Source: Salinirubrum litoreum (GTDB lineage: Archaea > Halobacteriota > Halobacteria > Halobacteriales > Haloferacaceae). Taken from it: 64,000 bases of DNA. Below the pieces are notes generated by a model. That model was not told where the DNA came from. It was given only the letters and a program-made list of their open reading frames with translations, and did no database searches. Location: the NCBI RefSeq assembly GCF_020567425.1, contig NZ_JAJCVJ010000001.1:1644231-1708230 (forward strand), read 5' to 3'. Positions 17,886 to 27,083 of the stretch are shown here, in pieces (the first letter of the stretch is position 1; each line of letters starts with the position of its first letter). The position numbers and the translations under genes are program-made.

Positions 17886-18869
17886 TCAGTCTTCGACCGC
17901 GACGATCCGCATCGACTCGTCGACGATCACGCGCAGTCGGTCGCCCGCGTACCGGATCGTGACACCAACCCGGATCGGATCGGTCGAGACGACCTCCTGC
18001 TCGTGGTTCGACATCGCCGTGAGCATCTGCACGACCGACTCGAAGTCGTTCGTGACGTAGCCGACGTCGAGTCCCCGCTCCGCGTAGAACGCCACCACTC
18101 GGGGGTGCAACACGAGGTTCGGTCCCGGCGGTCCGTGTCCGGTGTTCTTACACGTCGTACAGACCCAGCGTGCCTGGATCTCGTCCCGGCGACCACAGTT
18201 CCGACAGATACCGTCCGGGGCGTGCGCCTCACAGACGTGGATCGAGGCCTCGACCGGTCCGGAACAGTCCGGACAGAGCCCACCCATCTGCATCGTGAAC
18301 TTCCCCACCGCACGCAGGACCGAGGCCGCGAAGATGTCCTCGGGAGACGAGCGCGACAGCCCGGCCGGATCGAACGCGAACTGCATGATCGCGCCGGGCG
18401 GCGTCTCGCCGTCCGACGTGAACCGTCCCTCGCACTCGGTACAGACCGTGTACAGCTGCTCGTTCTCGTAGGTGACCGCCAGCGGTCCACCGCAGAGTTG
18501 GCAGTCCAGGTCGATCTCGGTCGGTGCGAGCCTGTCGTCGGTGAGACCCCGCCCGGCGATAACCGCGCGGACGAGCCTGTGGCCCGCCTGTTTCAGCCGG
18601 TATCCGTCGGCGGTCGATTCCACGAAGTGGCCCTCCAGCTTCTGGAGGTGGTAGCTGAAGTTCCCGGACGTCTCGTACCCGACCTGATCGAGCAACGCCG
18701 AAAAGGACAGCACGTTCTCGTCGGCGAACGGTTCGTAGGCTTCCCACAGCGCCAGCAGGATGGCGAGGCGCGTCTCGTCGCCGACTCGCTCGAAGGCGTC
18801 GACCGCACCGGGACCGGCCGCACCGACGGCCGATTCGAGCGGTGAGTCGGTCGTGTTCCGGTCGTTCAT
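17886..18869 (-). CDS. ArsR-type winged-helix regulator with zinc-ribbon C-terminal part
   Basis: A 327-residue putative transcription regulator. Residues about 20-100 form a winged helix: ERVGDETRLAILLALWEAYE, FSALLDQVGYETSGNFSYHLQKL as the recognition region, and the wing with GYRLKQAGHRLVRAV. Next come zinc-binding pairs CQLCGG and CTECEGRF, then a larger cysteine-rich section: CPDCSG, CEAH, CRNCGRR and CTTCKN. The final part is a beta-rich domain. Haloarchaea carry many such DUF-annotated ArsR-like proteins whose ligands are unknown. It is divergent from the aminotransferase gene. The start at 18869 gives the canonical Met-Asn-Asp N-terminus. Confidence 0.82.
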   Translation of the reverse strand: MNDRNTTDSPLESAVGAAGPGAVDAFERVGDETRLAILLALWEAYEPFADENVLSFSALLDQVGYETSGNFSYHLQKLEGHFVESTADGYRLKQAGHRLVRAVIAGRGLTDDRLAPTEIDLDCQLCGGPLAVTYENEQLYTVCTECEGRFTSDGETPPGAIMQFAFDPAGLSRSSPEDIFAASVLRAVGKFTMQMGGLCPDCSGPVEASIHVCEAHAPDGICRNCGRRDEIQARWVCTTCKNTGHGPPGPNLVLHPRVVAFYAERGLDVGYVTNDFESVVQMLTAMSNHEQEVVSTDPIRVGVTIRYAGDRLRVIVDESMRIVAVED

Positions 18870-19031
18870 GGTAGACGGTACCACGCGTCGACGCAAAAGC
18901 GGTAGGGCGAGCGCCGGACACACGCCCCGCACGCGGCACGGTTCTCGACACCCGCCACCGACTACACTCTCGACAGCAGGGGACCGCCCGCGTGACACAA
19001 GACACAACTCCCACCACACCGAGCGACGGGT

Positions 19032-20132
19032 ATGGACTACGACAGACCCCTGTTCTACCGGGTCATGCGGTACGCGGCGGAGGCGGAGCGTGACACCATC
19101 GACATGGTGTCCGGGAGTCCCGACTGGGAGGCCCCCGAGTCGCTCCGGCGCGGCCTCCGGGAGTACGCCGACGGCGACGCCGACTCCTTCCAGTACCCGC
19201 CGAGCGCCGGCCTGCGCGAACTCCGGACCGAGATCGCCGAGCGCCGGAACGTCGACCGCCGGCAGGTGATCGTCACCAACGGGACCGGCGAGGCGAACTA
19301 CCTCGGGATGGCCGCCGCGCTCGACCGCGACCGTGGCGAGGAAGTGATCCTGACCGATCCGGTCTACCCCTACTACCCCGGCAAGACCGACCTGCTCGGC
19401 GGGACTGCCTCGTTCGTCCCGACCGAACGCGACGGCCAACTGGACCCGGAGAAGGTCCGCGAGGCCGCGAGCGAGGACACGGGACTCATCGTCGTCAACA
19501 CACCGAACAACCCGACCGGCGCGGTGTACCCCCGCGAGACGATGGAAGCGCTGGTCGAGGTCGCCGAGGCGAACGACGCGGTCCTGCTGGCCGACGAGGT
19601 GTACGACCACTTCGACTTCTCCGGCCGGTTCGAGAGCGCGCTGACCATCGACTCCGACCACCGGATCGTCACCTCCGGCTTCTCGAAGTCGCTGGCGATC
19701 ACGGGGTTCCGGGTCGGCTACGTCATCCTGCCCGAGGAACTGGTCGACCCCGCCCGGACCCGGCACATGCTCGTCAACGTCGCCACCTCCCGGCCCGCGC
19801 AGGCGGCCGTCCTCACCGCCCTACGGGAGACCTCCCCGGAGTACTACGCCGAGGTGCGCGACCTGCTCCGGGATCGGATCGAGACGTTCACCGACGCGCT
19901 GGACGCGGCGGGTGCGGAGTACACGACCCCCGAGGGAGCCTTCTACGTCCTCGCGCGCTTCGAGGACTTCCCCGGCACGCTGTCGAACGTCGAGCGCCTG
20001 ATCGACGAGGCCGGCGTCGCGGGGATGCCCGGCGAGGCGTTCGGTAGCGCCCGCGAGGACTGGTTCCGGTTCGCGCTGGTGACGCCCCGCGCCGAGGAGG
20101 CGGCCGACCGACTCGCGGCCTTCTTCGACTGA
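19032..20132 (+). CDS. PLP-dependent aminotransferase, class I/II fold
   Basis: A 366-residue cytoplasmic enzyme of aminotransferase fold type I. NGTGEANYLGMAAAL corresponds to the phosphate-binding region, TPNNPTGAVYPRE carries the conserved Asn and Pro-Thr-Gly, LADEVYDHFDF carries the Asp that pairs with the pyridine nitrogen, and TSGFSKSLAITGFRVGYV carries the Schiff-base lysine. The C-terminal Arg for carboxylate binding is in DWFRFALVTP. Amino-acid specificity cannot be assigned from the sequence. It is followed 75 bp later by the Get3-like gene on the same strand. Confidence 0.9.
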   Translation: MDYDRPLFYRVMRYAAEAERDTIDMVSGSPDWEAPESLRRGLREYADGDADSFQYPPSAGLRELRTEIAERRNVDRRQVIVTNGTGEANYLGMAAALDRDRGEEVILTDPVYPYYPGKTDLLGGTASFVPTERDGQLDPEKVREAASEDTGLIVVNTPNNPTGAVYPRETMEALVEVAEANDAVLLADEVYDHFDFSGRFESALTIDSDHRIVTSGFSKSLAITGFRVGYVILPEELVDPARTRHMLVNVATSRPAQAAVLTALRETSPEYYAEVRDLLRDRIETFTDALDAAGAEYTTPEGAFYVLARFEDFPGTLSNVERLIDEAGVAGMPGEAFGSAREDWFRFALVTPRAEEAADRLAAFFD

Positions 20133-20207
20133 CGCCGCCGCCCGCGTTGCTGCCGTGCTGTTCGACGCGACCGACGAGTACACAAGTCAGCGCGCGGAAC
20201 GCCCGGT

Positions 20208-21398
20208 ATGGCCGAACTCGACGTAGAGCCGGTGGACGACGCGGACGCCGAGAGCGACGCGGGCGACGGCGCGCCGGCGGAGCACGGACACGGCACAGCG
20301 GCAGCGGACGACACGACGGTCGAGGTCGAGGCGACGAGCACCGACGCGACACTCCCGGAGGGCGTGGACGCCCCGGAGTACGTCCTCTACGGCGGGAAAG
20401 GCGGCGTCGGCAAGACGACGATGGCCGCCAGCACCGCGCTGGCGAGCGCGGCTGGCGGCGTGCCCACGCTGGTCGTCTCGACCGATCCGGCACACTCGCT
20501 GTCGGACACGCTGGCGACCGAGATTCCCGCTCATCCCTCGCGCATCCGTGAGGATATTCCCCTCTTCGCGGCCGAGATCGATCCCGAGGAGGCGATGGAG
20601 GAGGGCGTCTTCGGTGCCGACGGCGACCCACTCGGCGGGATGGGTGGCATGGGTGCCGGCGGTGACACGGACGCCAGCGGCGCGGGCGCGGGACCGATGG
20701 GCGCGATGGCCGGCGCACTCGGCGACGAGGGGTTCGACCCGACGATGGCCGGGTCGATGCCCGGCGCGGACGAGGCCGCGGCGATGCGCCAACTGCTCGA
20801 ATATCTCGACGACCCGCGCTTCGACCGCGTGGTCGTCGACACCGCCCCGACCGGCCACACCCTGCGACTGCTCGAACTGCCGGAGATGCTCGACTCGATG
20901 ATGGGCCGGATGATGAAGCTCCGCCAGCAGTTCTCGGGGATGATGGAGGGCGTGAAGGGGATGTTCGGCGGGGGCGAGAACGCCGACCCCTCGGCCGACC
21001 TGGACGAACTCCAGGATCGGATCGAGCGCCTGCGGGCGGTCCTGCGCGACCCGGCACGCACCGACTTCCGGGTCGTGATGGTGCCCGAGGAGATGAGCGT
21101 CGTCGAGTCACAGCGACTCATCAAGCGACTGGACGGCTTCGGCATCCCGGTCCAGACGCTGGTCGTCAATCGCGTGATGGAACCCCTGTCGGACGTGGCC
21201 GACGTGGACCCCGACTGGCTCGTCTCGGCGAACGTCGAGGAGTGTGAGTTCTGTAGTCGTCGGTGGGACGTCCAGCAGACAGCGCTCCAGCGGGCGATGG
21301 ACCTGTTCCGGGGTCGGGACGTGAAGCGCGTGCCGCTGCTGGCCGACGAGGTGCGCGGCGAGGAGGCGCTTCGGATCGTGGCGGCTTGTTTACACTAG
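20208..21398 (+). CDS. ArsA/Get3-family ATPase
   Basis: A 396-residue SIMIBI-class ATPase. After a 60-residue acidic N-terminal tail comes the deviant Walker A YGGKGGVGKTTMAAS, switch I with STDPAHSLSD, and switch II with DTAPTGHTLRLLELP. A Gly/Met-rich helical insert (about 145-180 and 240-260) matches the hydrophobic-groove region that binds transmembrane tails in Get3. Near the C-terminus EECEFCSRRW holds the CxxC that bridges Get3 dimers through zinc. Role: probably targeting of tail-anchored membrane proteins; an arsenite pump role is less likely because no ArsB partner is nearby. Confidence 0.88.
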   Translation: MAELDVEPVDDADAESDAGDGAPAEHGHGTAAADDTTVEVEATSTDATLPEGVDAPEYVLYGGKGGVGKTTMAASTALASAAGGVPTLVVSTDPAHSLSDTLATEIPAHPSRIREDIPLFAAEIDPEEAMEEGVFGADGDPLGGMGGMGAGGDTDASGAGAGPMGAMAGALGDEGFDPTMAGSMPGADEAAAMRQLLEYLDDPRFDRVVVDTAPTGHTLRLLELPEMLDSMMGRMMKLRQQFSGMMEGVKGMFGGGENADPSADLDELQDRIERLRAVLRDPARTDFRVVMVPEEMSVVESQRLIKRLDGFGIPVQTLVVNRVMEPLSDVADVDPDWLVSANVEECEFCSRRWDVQQTALQRAMDLFRGRDVKRVPLLADEVRGEEALRIVAACLH

Positions 21399-21454
21399 AA
21401 TATAAGAGTTTTAATCTGAATCGAAGGACTGGCGTGATAATTTATAGACTTACT

Positions 21455-22474
21455 TTATACCCGATTTTGGCGACGCTTGGCTCTCTTCTTTTCGAGTTCG
21501 TCTAGCGTCTCGGCGTGGAGGGTGTCAGTCGATGTTTCGACGCGCGCTTCAACCGGTGCGAGAACCACGTCTTCATCGGGCCCAATGTCGCTCGGGTCCT
21601 CAATCCCAACCTTCGACGCCTCCCGCTGTGTCTTGATATCACTACCTGAGAGGGTTTTGATACCCCTCGACTGCCGTTCTGACGTACTCATCGAGAGTAC
21701 TTCTTCAGGAGAACTGGATGGCGCGAGGAACGTTGCGTCGAATGTGTTGTACACTTGGAAGAAGTTACCGTCGAACCCTGTTGCACTGTCTTCCTGAATA
21801 ACGTCGACCTCATCACTAGGGTCGGCTTGTGCGACGAATCGATTAAATGTCGCCCCTTGTTTCACGTCTCTGTCTGAGACCAGTCCATAATCTGAGCCCC
21901 AGTTGAAGTAGTGAGTGTAGACATCATCTGCTGAGTCGTCAAAGATTGCTAATAGGTTACCCAGAATCTCGACTGCTGTCATAAATGTTCCATAGTACGG
22001 TAGGAGGCCCAATACCTCGTTGGCTATCGCTTCTGCGTGCGTGAAGTCTTCTCCGTCTGTTTTTGGTGTCCCTCCTCCGACGAAGAATTTATTATCTCCG
22101 ACTGACCAGTATGGAAAGTTTGACCTTGCAGTTGATTGGTTTCCTTGTAGACCTGCATAGGTCTGACTACCATCGTGTGTATAACTGTTAGAGAATACTT
22201 CAAAATCAATTTCCCAGTATGGACTATAATTACCTTCGGCAGACGCCGCGTACTGGGTCAGTGCTGTTGCGAGTTCGACATTGCCTCCGCTCGCTCCGCT
22301 TGCGGACCCTGTCGTACTGAAATTATTTTCGGGTCCAGCAGTGTATATAACATCTCCACCATAATCACCACTCGTTCCGACCTCAGGGTCAGCTCGAGTA
22401 ATTACGGGGAGGGTAGTTAGCCCAGCCATCGTTGCACCTGATTTTGATATGAACTTTCTACGGTCCGTATCCAA
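21455..22474 (-). CDS. Tat-exported protein of unknown function in AT-rich patch
   Basis: A 339-residue protein with a Tat-like N-terminus, DRRKFISKSGATMAGLTTLPV. I recognise no family in the rest. It is rich in Ser, Gly, Asp, Tyr and Phe up to about residue 150, has one hydrophobic stretch (LLPYYGTFMTAVEILGNLLAIF), and ends in a charged tail with EKKRAKRRQN. The start appears to be TTG at 22474; the next ATG (22429) would remove the twin Arg. TATA-like TTTATTA on the minus strand lies about 20-25 bp upstream, fitting a leaderless transcript. Base composition is much more AT-rich than the neighbours, suggesting transfer. Confidence 0.65.
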   Translation of the reverse strand: MDTDRRKFISKSGATMAGLTTLPVITRADPEVGTSGDYGGDVIYTAGPENNFSTTGSASGASGGNVELATALTQYAASAEGNYSPYWEIDFEVFSNSYTHDGSQTYAGLQGNQSTARSNFPYWSVGDNKFFVGGGTPKTDGEDFTHAEAIANEVLGLLPYYGTFMTAVEILGNLLAIFDDSADDVYTHYFNWGSDYGLVSDRDVKQGATFNRFVAQADPSDEVDVIQEDSATGFDGNFFQVYNTFDATFLAPSSSPEEVLSMSTSERQSRGIKTLSGSDIKTQREASKVGIEDPSDIGPDEDVVLAPVEARVETSTDTLHAETLDELEKKRAKRRQNRV

Positions 22475-22535
22475 ATATTATATTAGAGGGTAATAAATGC
22501 TTTGTTGTAACAAACGTTCCAAATTTCCAAATTTG

Positions 22536-23006
22536 CTACTCAACACACCCTCCAACAAATCGATCAGAGTTGGAACAGTCACCTTTGACCGTAAGTACAA
22601 GCGGATCATCCTCATCGATCCACGACCGACTACCATACTCAATGTCAGCAGCAATACATTCTAGCGACCCGGTATCTTTATTTGCAAGATTCCAAGTATT
22701 CCATTGGTGGTCATCAACGCGCGCCGAGATAGCATAAGTTGCCTTCGTATAGTCCCACGTGCATTCGATTATCGTCGATGGAATAAATCGATCTGTCGCT
22801 CGGTCCAGTTCGTGTTTTGACCTATGAACTTCATTTTTGTTTTTATCTACGACAATTTCAAATGTGTGCTTATTTTCTTGATCGTAGCTTCGTATTCCAA
22901 GCCGTCCTAACTTCGATTTCTGTGAAATCGGTAAAGAAACGCTACATCCAGCCAACGGAATTGTTGCAGATGCTCCAAGTTTTTGGAGTATTGATCGGCG
23001 TCTCAT
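22536..23006 (-). CDS. Small lipoprotein of unknown function in AT-rich patch
   Basis: A 156-residue protein starting [22 protein letters not shown], that is, a twin-Arg signal with the lipobox LAGC, so it should be exported and lipid-anchored at Cys20. The mature part is mostly beta-like with [21 protein letters not shown] and a pair of late cysteines (ECIAAD, KGDCSN, GGCVE). The start of the gene abuts the hemB leader on the opposite strand. Codon use is AT-rich, as in the gene at 21455-22474; the two may have arrived together. Function unknown. Confidence 0.65.
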   Translation of the reverse strand: MRRRSILQKLGASATIPLAGCSVSLPISQKSKLGRLGIRSYDQENKHTFEIVVDKNKNEVHRSKHELDRATDRFIPSTIIECTWDYTKATYAISARVDDHQWNTWNLANKDTGSLECIAADIEYGSRSWIDEDDPLVLTVKGDCSNSDRFVGGCVE

Positions 23007-23122
23007 ACGATGAATCTCTCCCTTGTAGGTATGAATTTTTTGGAGGAGTTCTGTTTCCGTTCATAGTACACTATCTGTCCCCGACCGATTCCGTTTTGCC
23101 CCCGAGAGCCGAACCGCCGGGC

Positions 23123-24103
23123 ATGAACCCCACCGACCGCCCGCGCAGGCTCCGCGCAGACGGTGTCCGGTCGCTCGTCAGCGAGACCAGCCTCTCGGCG
23201 TCGGACCTGATCGCTCCGGTGTTCGTGGACGCGACGACCGACGAGCGCGTGCCCATCCCCTCGATGCCGGGCCACGAGCGCGTCCCAGTGTCGGAGGCGG
23301 TCGCCCGCGTCGAGGAGATTCTCGACACCGGCGTCGAGTCGGTCGTCGTCTTCGGCATCCCCGAGTCGAAAGACAGCGACGGCTCGCGGGCCTACGCCGA
23401 GGACGGTGTCGTCCAGCGTGCGATCCGCGACATCTCGGCCGAGACCGACGCCTACGTCATCGCGGACACCTGCTTCTGTGAGTACACCGACCACGGCCAC
23501 TGCGGGGTCCTCGCGCCGGACGCCCGCGCCGGCGAGGGGCTGACCGTGGACAACGACCCGACGCTCGACCTGCTGGCGAAGACCGCAATCTCGCAGGCCG
23601 ACGCGGGCGCGGACATGATCGCGCCGAGTAGCATGACCGACGGGATGGTCGGCGCGATCCGGGAGGGGCTGGATTCGGCGGGCCACGAAGATATCCCCAT
23701 CATGAGCTACGCGGTGAAGTACGAGTCGGCCTTCTACGGCCCGTTCCGCGACGCGGCCGACGGCGCGCCCTCCTTCGGCGACCGGCGACACTACCAGATG
23801 GACCCCGCGAACCGCCGGGAAGCGCTCCGGGAGGCCCGACTGGACGTGGAACAGGGTGCGGACGCACTGATGGTCAAGCCGGCCCTGCCCTATCTCGACA
23901 TCGTGCGCGAGGTGCGCGACAGTTTCGAACACCCGGTGGCGGCGTACAACGTCTCCGGCGAGTACGCGATGCTCCACGCCGCCAGCGAGAAGGGCTGGCT
24001 CGATCTGGAGGCGACCGCACTGGAGTCGCTGGTGTCGATCAAGCGCGCCGGAGCCGATCTGATCCTGACGTACTTCGCCGAAAGCGTGGCCGAGCGGTTG
24101 TAG
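23123..24103 (+). CDS. hemB: Porphobilinogen synthase (delta-aminolevulinate dehydratase)
   Basis: Condenses two 5-aminolevulinate molecules to porphobilinogen in haem and corrinoid synthesis. The 326-residue product shows the zinc-site cysteines in [14 protein letters not shown], the first active-site lysine in [18 protein letters not shown], and the Schiff-base lysine in [15 protein letters not shown] use the ATG at 23123 ([10 protein letters not shown]); the upstream in-frame sequence is AT-rich and antisense to the lipoprotein gene, so it is not part of the enzyme. No other tetrapyrrole gene is in the window. Confidence 0.95.
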   Translation: MNPTDRPRRLRADGVRSLVSETSLSASDLIAPVFVDATTDERVPIPSMPGHERVPVSEAVARVEEILDTGVESVVVFGIPESKDSDGSRAYAEDGVVQRAIRDISAETDAYVIADTCFCEYTDHGHCGVLAPDARAGEGLTVDNDPTLDLLAKTAISQADAGADMIAPSSMTDGMVGAIREGLDSAGHEDIPIMSYAVKYESAFYGPFRDAADGAPSFGDRRHYQMDPANRREALREARLDVEQGADALMVKPALPYLDIVREVRDSFEHPVAAYNVSGEYAMLHAASEKGWLDLEATALESLVSIKRAGADLILTYFAESVAERL

Positions 24104-24441
24104 AATTTCGGAGCGAGTGCTGTGAGACCGCTCCGGGGGAACGAGAGGCGAGTGCTCGCGTCTGGAGTGAATTCTGTCGAGTGAGTCGTGGATGACGAGG
24201 GGTGAAACTCCCACCCGACTCTGTGACCCATCACGCAGTTACTGCCCGTCACCCATCCTGTCGTCGTAGAATCGGAGCCCGGCAGTCGCGGTATTCTCCC
24301 CTCGCGGCCCCGACTGCTGTCGATCGAACGACGAGGAGGGCACTCGCTGTCGCTCGGACACTGCTCTGTCGGGTCGCCAGCAGATCGCGTCCAGCGCGGG
24401 TTCCGAGCCTGTCGTCGTGTGAGTGAGGAGTGGTGCCTGCG

Positions 24442-24598
24442 CGTTCACCTCTGAACGTAGCGCGCGCGACTGACGCGCGCGAGGTCTTCCCGAGGGAACC
24501 GAACAGGGCGAGACCGAGGGTCTCGCTGGCAGTCGGCGCGGCGCGCCGACGACAGAGCGAGAGCGAAGCTCTCGTCAGCAACCGGCGCGGAGCGCCGG
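24442..24598. repeat. Array of six short hairpins, the last four with 3-nt loops
   Basis: Six inverted repeats follow each other: 24442-24457 (arms CGTTCA/TGAACG), 24461-24481 (arms CGCGCGCG, loop ACTGA), 24508-24526 (arms GCGAGACC/GGTCTCGC, loop GAG), 24532-24550 (arms GTCGGCGC/GCGCCGAC, loop GGC), 24558-24574 (arms CGAGAGC/GCTCTCG, loop GAA) and 24582-24598 (arms CCGGCGC/GCGCCGG, loop GGA). Stems differ in sequence yet stay perfectly paired. The linker CTGGCA after the third hairpin resembles the linkers in the modules at 62289 and 63911. Confidence 0.75.
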
Positions 24599-24662
24599 TG
24601 ACGAAGGCTCCTCAGAGCGTGCCGCTGACGGTGGAGAATCGCGGGCGGTGCCGAGAGCGATT

Positions 24663-24816
24663 CGAGGCTGGGGAGGGTGAGGTGCGGTCGCGGTGCTGTC
24701 TGCGGTGCGGTTTCTCGCGCTACGATAGTCGCGGTCGCGGTGGCGGTCGCAGTCGCGGTTGCGGTGGCTGTGCAGTCACGGTCGCAGTCTGCGGTAGTGT
24801 CGCAGTCGCGGGTCAC
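24663..24816 (+). repeat. Noncoding dispersed element, copy B
   Basis: Begins CGAGGCTGGGGAGG and ends GCGGGTCAC, like copy A (13864-13996, opposite strand). The left 48 bp match well, including GTGCTGTCTGCGGTGCGGT, and the interior is a degenerate CGCGGT/CGCAGT repeat longer than in copy A. Confidence 0.6.
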
Positions 24817-25005
24817 CGCACTCTCACTGTCGCACAGCAGTCGCTCACGAATGTAGTTCGGGGGAAAGGGGGAATGCGGGCGCGTGTGACGCCCACCAGG
24901 TGGTCCATCTGCTAGGTACATAAACGTCCGGAAGGCGGAGTGAAAGTGAAAGTGCACGACTGCACCGGGATGAACCGCCTGTCAGACGGTTGTCGGTCGG
25001 TCGTC

Positions 25006-25419
25006 TCACGAGTCGGGGATCGGCCGAATCGACACCTCGTGCTCGGCCAGGTAGCGAGTCACCCGCTCCCGCAGTGGCCCCTCACCGGGCCACGTGACCG
25101 ACTCCGCCACGTCGAGTCGTGCCGGGTCACCGACGTACACCTCGACCGACTCGGGCGCGGCCGGCACGTCCCCGCCGGTCACCGGCACCGACACCCGAAC
25201 GTACAACCCCGAGTCGACCCCCTCGTAGGCGTCCATCGCCGCGACAGCGTCGGTCCGGAGGAGTCGCCCGGCGACCTGCCCGCCCGGTGCGAGCGTCGGA
25301 TACCGCCCCTCGACCGCGTGGAGGCCCTCCAGTACCGCCGGGCCGACGAAGACGTAGGCGTCCACCACCGCCGCGACCTGCGCCGGGTTCGTCAGCGTCC
25401 CGTAGACGAACACGTCCAT
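25006..25419 (-). CDS. Gamma-glutamylcyclotransferase-like protein (AIG2/GGCT fold)
   Basis: A 137-residue protein with the GGCT signature: MDVFVYGTLTNPAQVAAVV (substrate-binding YGTL loop), then VEGRYPTLAPGG with VAGRLLRTD, and the acidic segment MDAYEGVDSGLYVRVSVPV, where the Glu aligns with the catalytic acid. Family enzymes release 5-oxoproline from gamma-glutamyl amines or peptides; haloarchaea use gamma-glutamylcysteine, which makes that a plausible substrate class. It lies just downstream of engB on the same strand, about 60 bp apart. Confidence 0.87.
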   Translation of the reverse strand: MDVFVYGTLTNPAQVAAVVDAYVFVGPAVLEGLHAVEGRYPTLAPGGQVAGRLLRTDAVAAMDAYEGVDSGLYVRVSVPVTGGDVPAAPESVEVYVGDPARLDVAESVTWPGEGPLRERVTRYLAEHEVSIRPIPDS

Positions 25420-25482
25420 GCTCCGTGGTGGCGTGTCGCGTACTTCCGTGTTGTGGCGTGGTCGCCCGGAGCGCCCGTCCGG

Positions 25483-26103
25483 TCAGGAGACGAACTTCAG
25501 CAGGTCGTCCCGCTTCGCGTCGTGGAAGTGGGTCCGGAGCGCCTCCTTCAGCGGGCCGATGGACCCACGCTTCGCGGAGATGGGCGCGATCGTCTCCTGC
25601 CACTGTTGCCACGGGGGGTAGAGGCCGAGTCGGTCACAGAGGTCGTCTAATCGCTCGTCGCGGTCGTCGACCTTGTCCATCTTGTTGACGGCGACGATAG
25701 CCGGGACGTCGATGTCGTCGAGGAAGTAGAACATCTCCACGTCGTGTGGCACCTCGTCGGGGCCGGAGTGCCGGTCGATGATGTCGATGACGCTCTTGCC
25801 GTCCACGACCAGCACACCCGCGAGGATGTCGTCGGCGTTCGACTCGACGTATCTGACGACGTCCGTCTTGATTTGCTCGCGCTGACTCTCGGGGACGCCC
25901 TTCATGAACCCGAAGCCCGGCAGGTCGGTGAACATGAAACTCTCGGGTGCCCAGTCGAAGTGGTTCGGCGACCGGGTGACGCCGGGCTTCCGGCCGGTGG
26001 TGAAGTCGTGGCCGGTCAACTCCCGCATCAGTGTGGACTTGCCGACGTTCGAGCGACCGAGGAAGACGACCTCCGCGTCCCTGTCCGGGCGTCCTTCGAA
26101 CAT
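25483..26103 (-). CDS. engB: GTP-binding protein EngB/YihA family
   Basis: A 206-residue TRAFAC-class GTPase associated with ribosome assembly in bacteria. Motifs: [16 protein letters not shown] (G1), the switch I Thr in [22 protein letters not shown] (G3), [11 protein letters not shown] (G4) and PISAKRG (G5). The start at 26103 ([12 protein letters not shown]) fits the family; the longer open frame upstream is antisense to the neighbouring gene. Archaeal members are annotated as EngB, but their exact role is not established. Confidence 0.9.
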   Translation of the reverse strand: MFEGRPDRDAEVVFLGRSNVGKSTLMRELTGHDFTTGRKPGVTRSPNHFDWAPESFMFTDLPGFGFMKGVPESQREQIKTDVVRYVESNADDILAGVLVVDGKSVIDIIDRHSGPDEVPHDVEMFYFLDDIDVPAIVAVNKMDKVDDRDERLDDLCDRLGLYPPWQQWQETIAPISAKRGSIGPLKEALRTHFHDAKRDDLLKFVS

Positions 26104-26220
26104 ACCGGCCGTAGACGGCCGGCGTGGATAAACGGCGCGGGACGTGGGTAGCGAAGGAATCACGACAGCCGACTTCCGGCGACCCGCGGGATTCACGACG
26201 ACTCGGGCCGAGTCGCGAGT

Positions 26221-26952
26221 ATGGACAAGCAGTCGCTCCGCGACCGCATCTGGGACAGCCTCGAAGAGACCGGCGAGGCCAGATTCCCGTTCCCGCCGCA
26301 CGGGCGCATCCCGAACTTCGCCGACGCGTCGGACGCCGCCGATCGCCTCGCCGCGACCGAGGCGTGGCAGTCGGCCGACGCGATCAAGGCGAATCCCGAC
26401 GCGCCACAACTCCCCGTGCGCCGGGCCGCGATGCGTGCCGGAAAGACGGTCTACATGGCGGTCCCGCGCCTGCGCGAGGCGGACTGTTTCCTCGAACTCG
26501 ATCCGGCCGAAGTGGCCGACATCGACCACGCGACCACGGTCGGCGGGTCCAGCGAGGCCGGCGTCCCGGTCGGTCCCGAGGAGATGCCGGAGATCGACCT
26601 GATCGTCTCCGGCTCTGTCGCGGTGACCGAGCAGGGTGACCGCATCGGGAAAGGCGAAGGCTACAGCGATCTGGAGTTCGCGGTCCTCCGGGAGTTCGGA
26701 CTGGTCGGCGACGACACGCCGGTCGCCACGACGGTCCACGAGTTGCAGGTCGTCGACGACGAGTGGGAGTCGAGCGACTACGACGTGCCACTCGATCTGG
26801 TCGTGACACCGGAGCGTGTCGTGGAGACCGGTGCTGGTGCTGCTGCCGATGAGTCCGGGTCGGGACGGCAGAAACCGACAGGGATCGACTGGTCGGTGCT
26901 GTCGGAGGAGCGACTCGCGGAGATTCCGATCCTAGAGCGACTGCGGGAGTGA
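26221..26952 (+). CDS. 5-formyltetrahydrofolate cyclo-ligase family protein
   Basis: A 243-residue protein of the MTHFS/MTHFSD fold. It starts [18 protein letters not shown], the N-terminal helix typical of the family, followed by [25 protein letters not shown]. The [18 protein letters not shown] segment corresponds to the conserved G-x-G-x-G-Y-Y-D motif, with Ser replacing the second Tyr. That difference and the lack of other cyclo-ligase residues mean the enzyme might act on another folate or have lost activity. It is divergent from engB. Confidence 0.83.
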   Translation: MDKQSLRDRIWDSLEETGEARFPFPPHGRIPNFADASDAADRLAATEAWQSADAIKANPDAPQLPVRRAAMRAGKTVYMAVPRLREADCFLELDPAEVADIDHATTVGGSSEAGVPVGPEEMPEIDLIVSGSVAVTEQGDRIGKGEGYSDLEFAVLREFGLVGDDTPVATTVHELQVVDDEWESSDYDVPLDLVVTPERVVETGAGAAADESGSGRQKPTGIDWSVLSEERLAEIPILERLRE

Positions 26953-27083
26953 GGCTGTCGGAACTCCGAGTGTGAAGCTGTCGAGAGTCGGGAAGTGACG
27001 GTCGAGACCCGGAGAGTGGCGGCGTCGGGGCTGGGCAGGGTCGGTCGACGAGAGAGAACGGCAGAAGGACGCGGGCGTGTCGC

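Larger units (their letters stand above)
24104..25005. other. Long noncoding stretch with hairpin array and dispersed repeat
   Basis: About 900 bp between hemB and the GGCT-like gene contains no credible gene. It holds the six-hairpin array at 24442-24598 and copy B of a dispersed element at 24663-24816. The flanks include purine/pyrimidine-biased GC-rich runs that open long artificial frames rich in Arg and Ser. It is the largest unexplained noncoding region outside the mobile end. Confidence 0.6.

Noticed and set aside
24249..24957. Long Arg/Ser/Ala-rich frames in the hemB-GGCT gap
   Set aside because: They arise from GC-rich low-complexity DNA and hairpins, have no start context and no haloarchaeal acidic bias.
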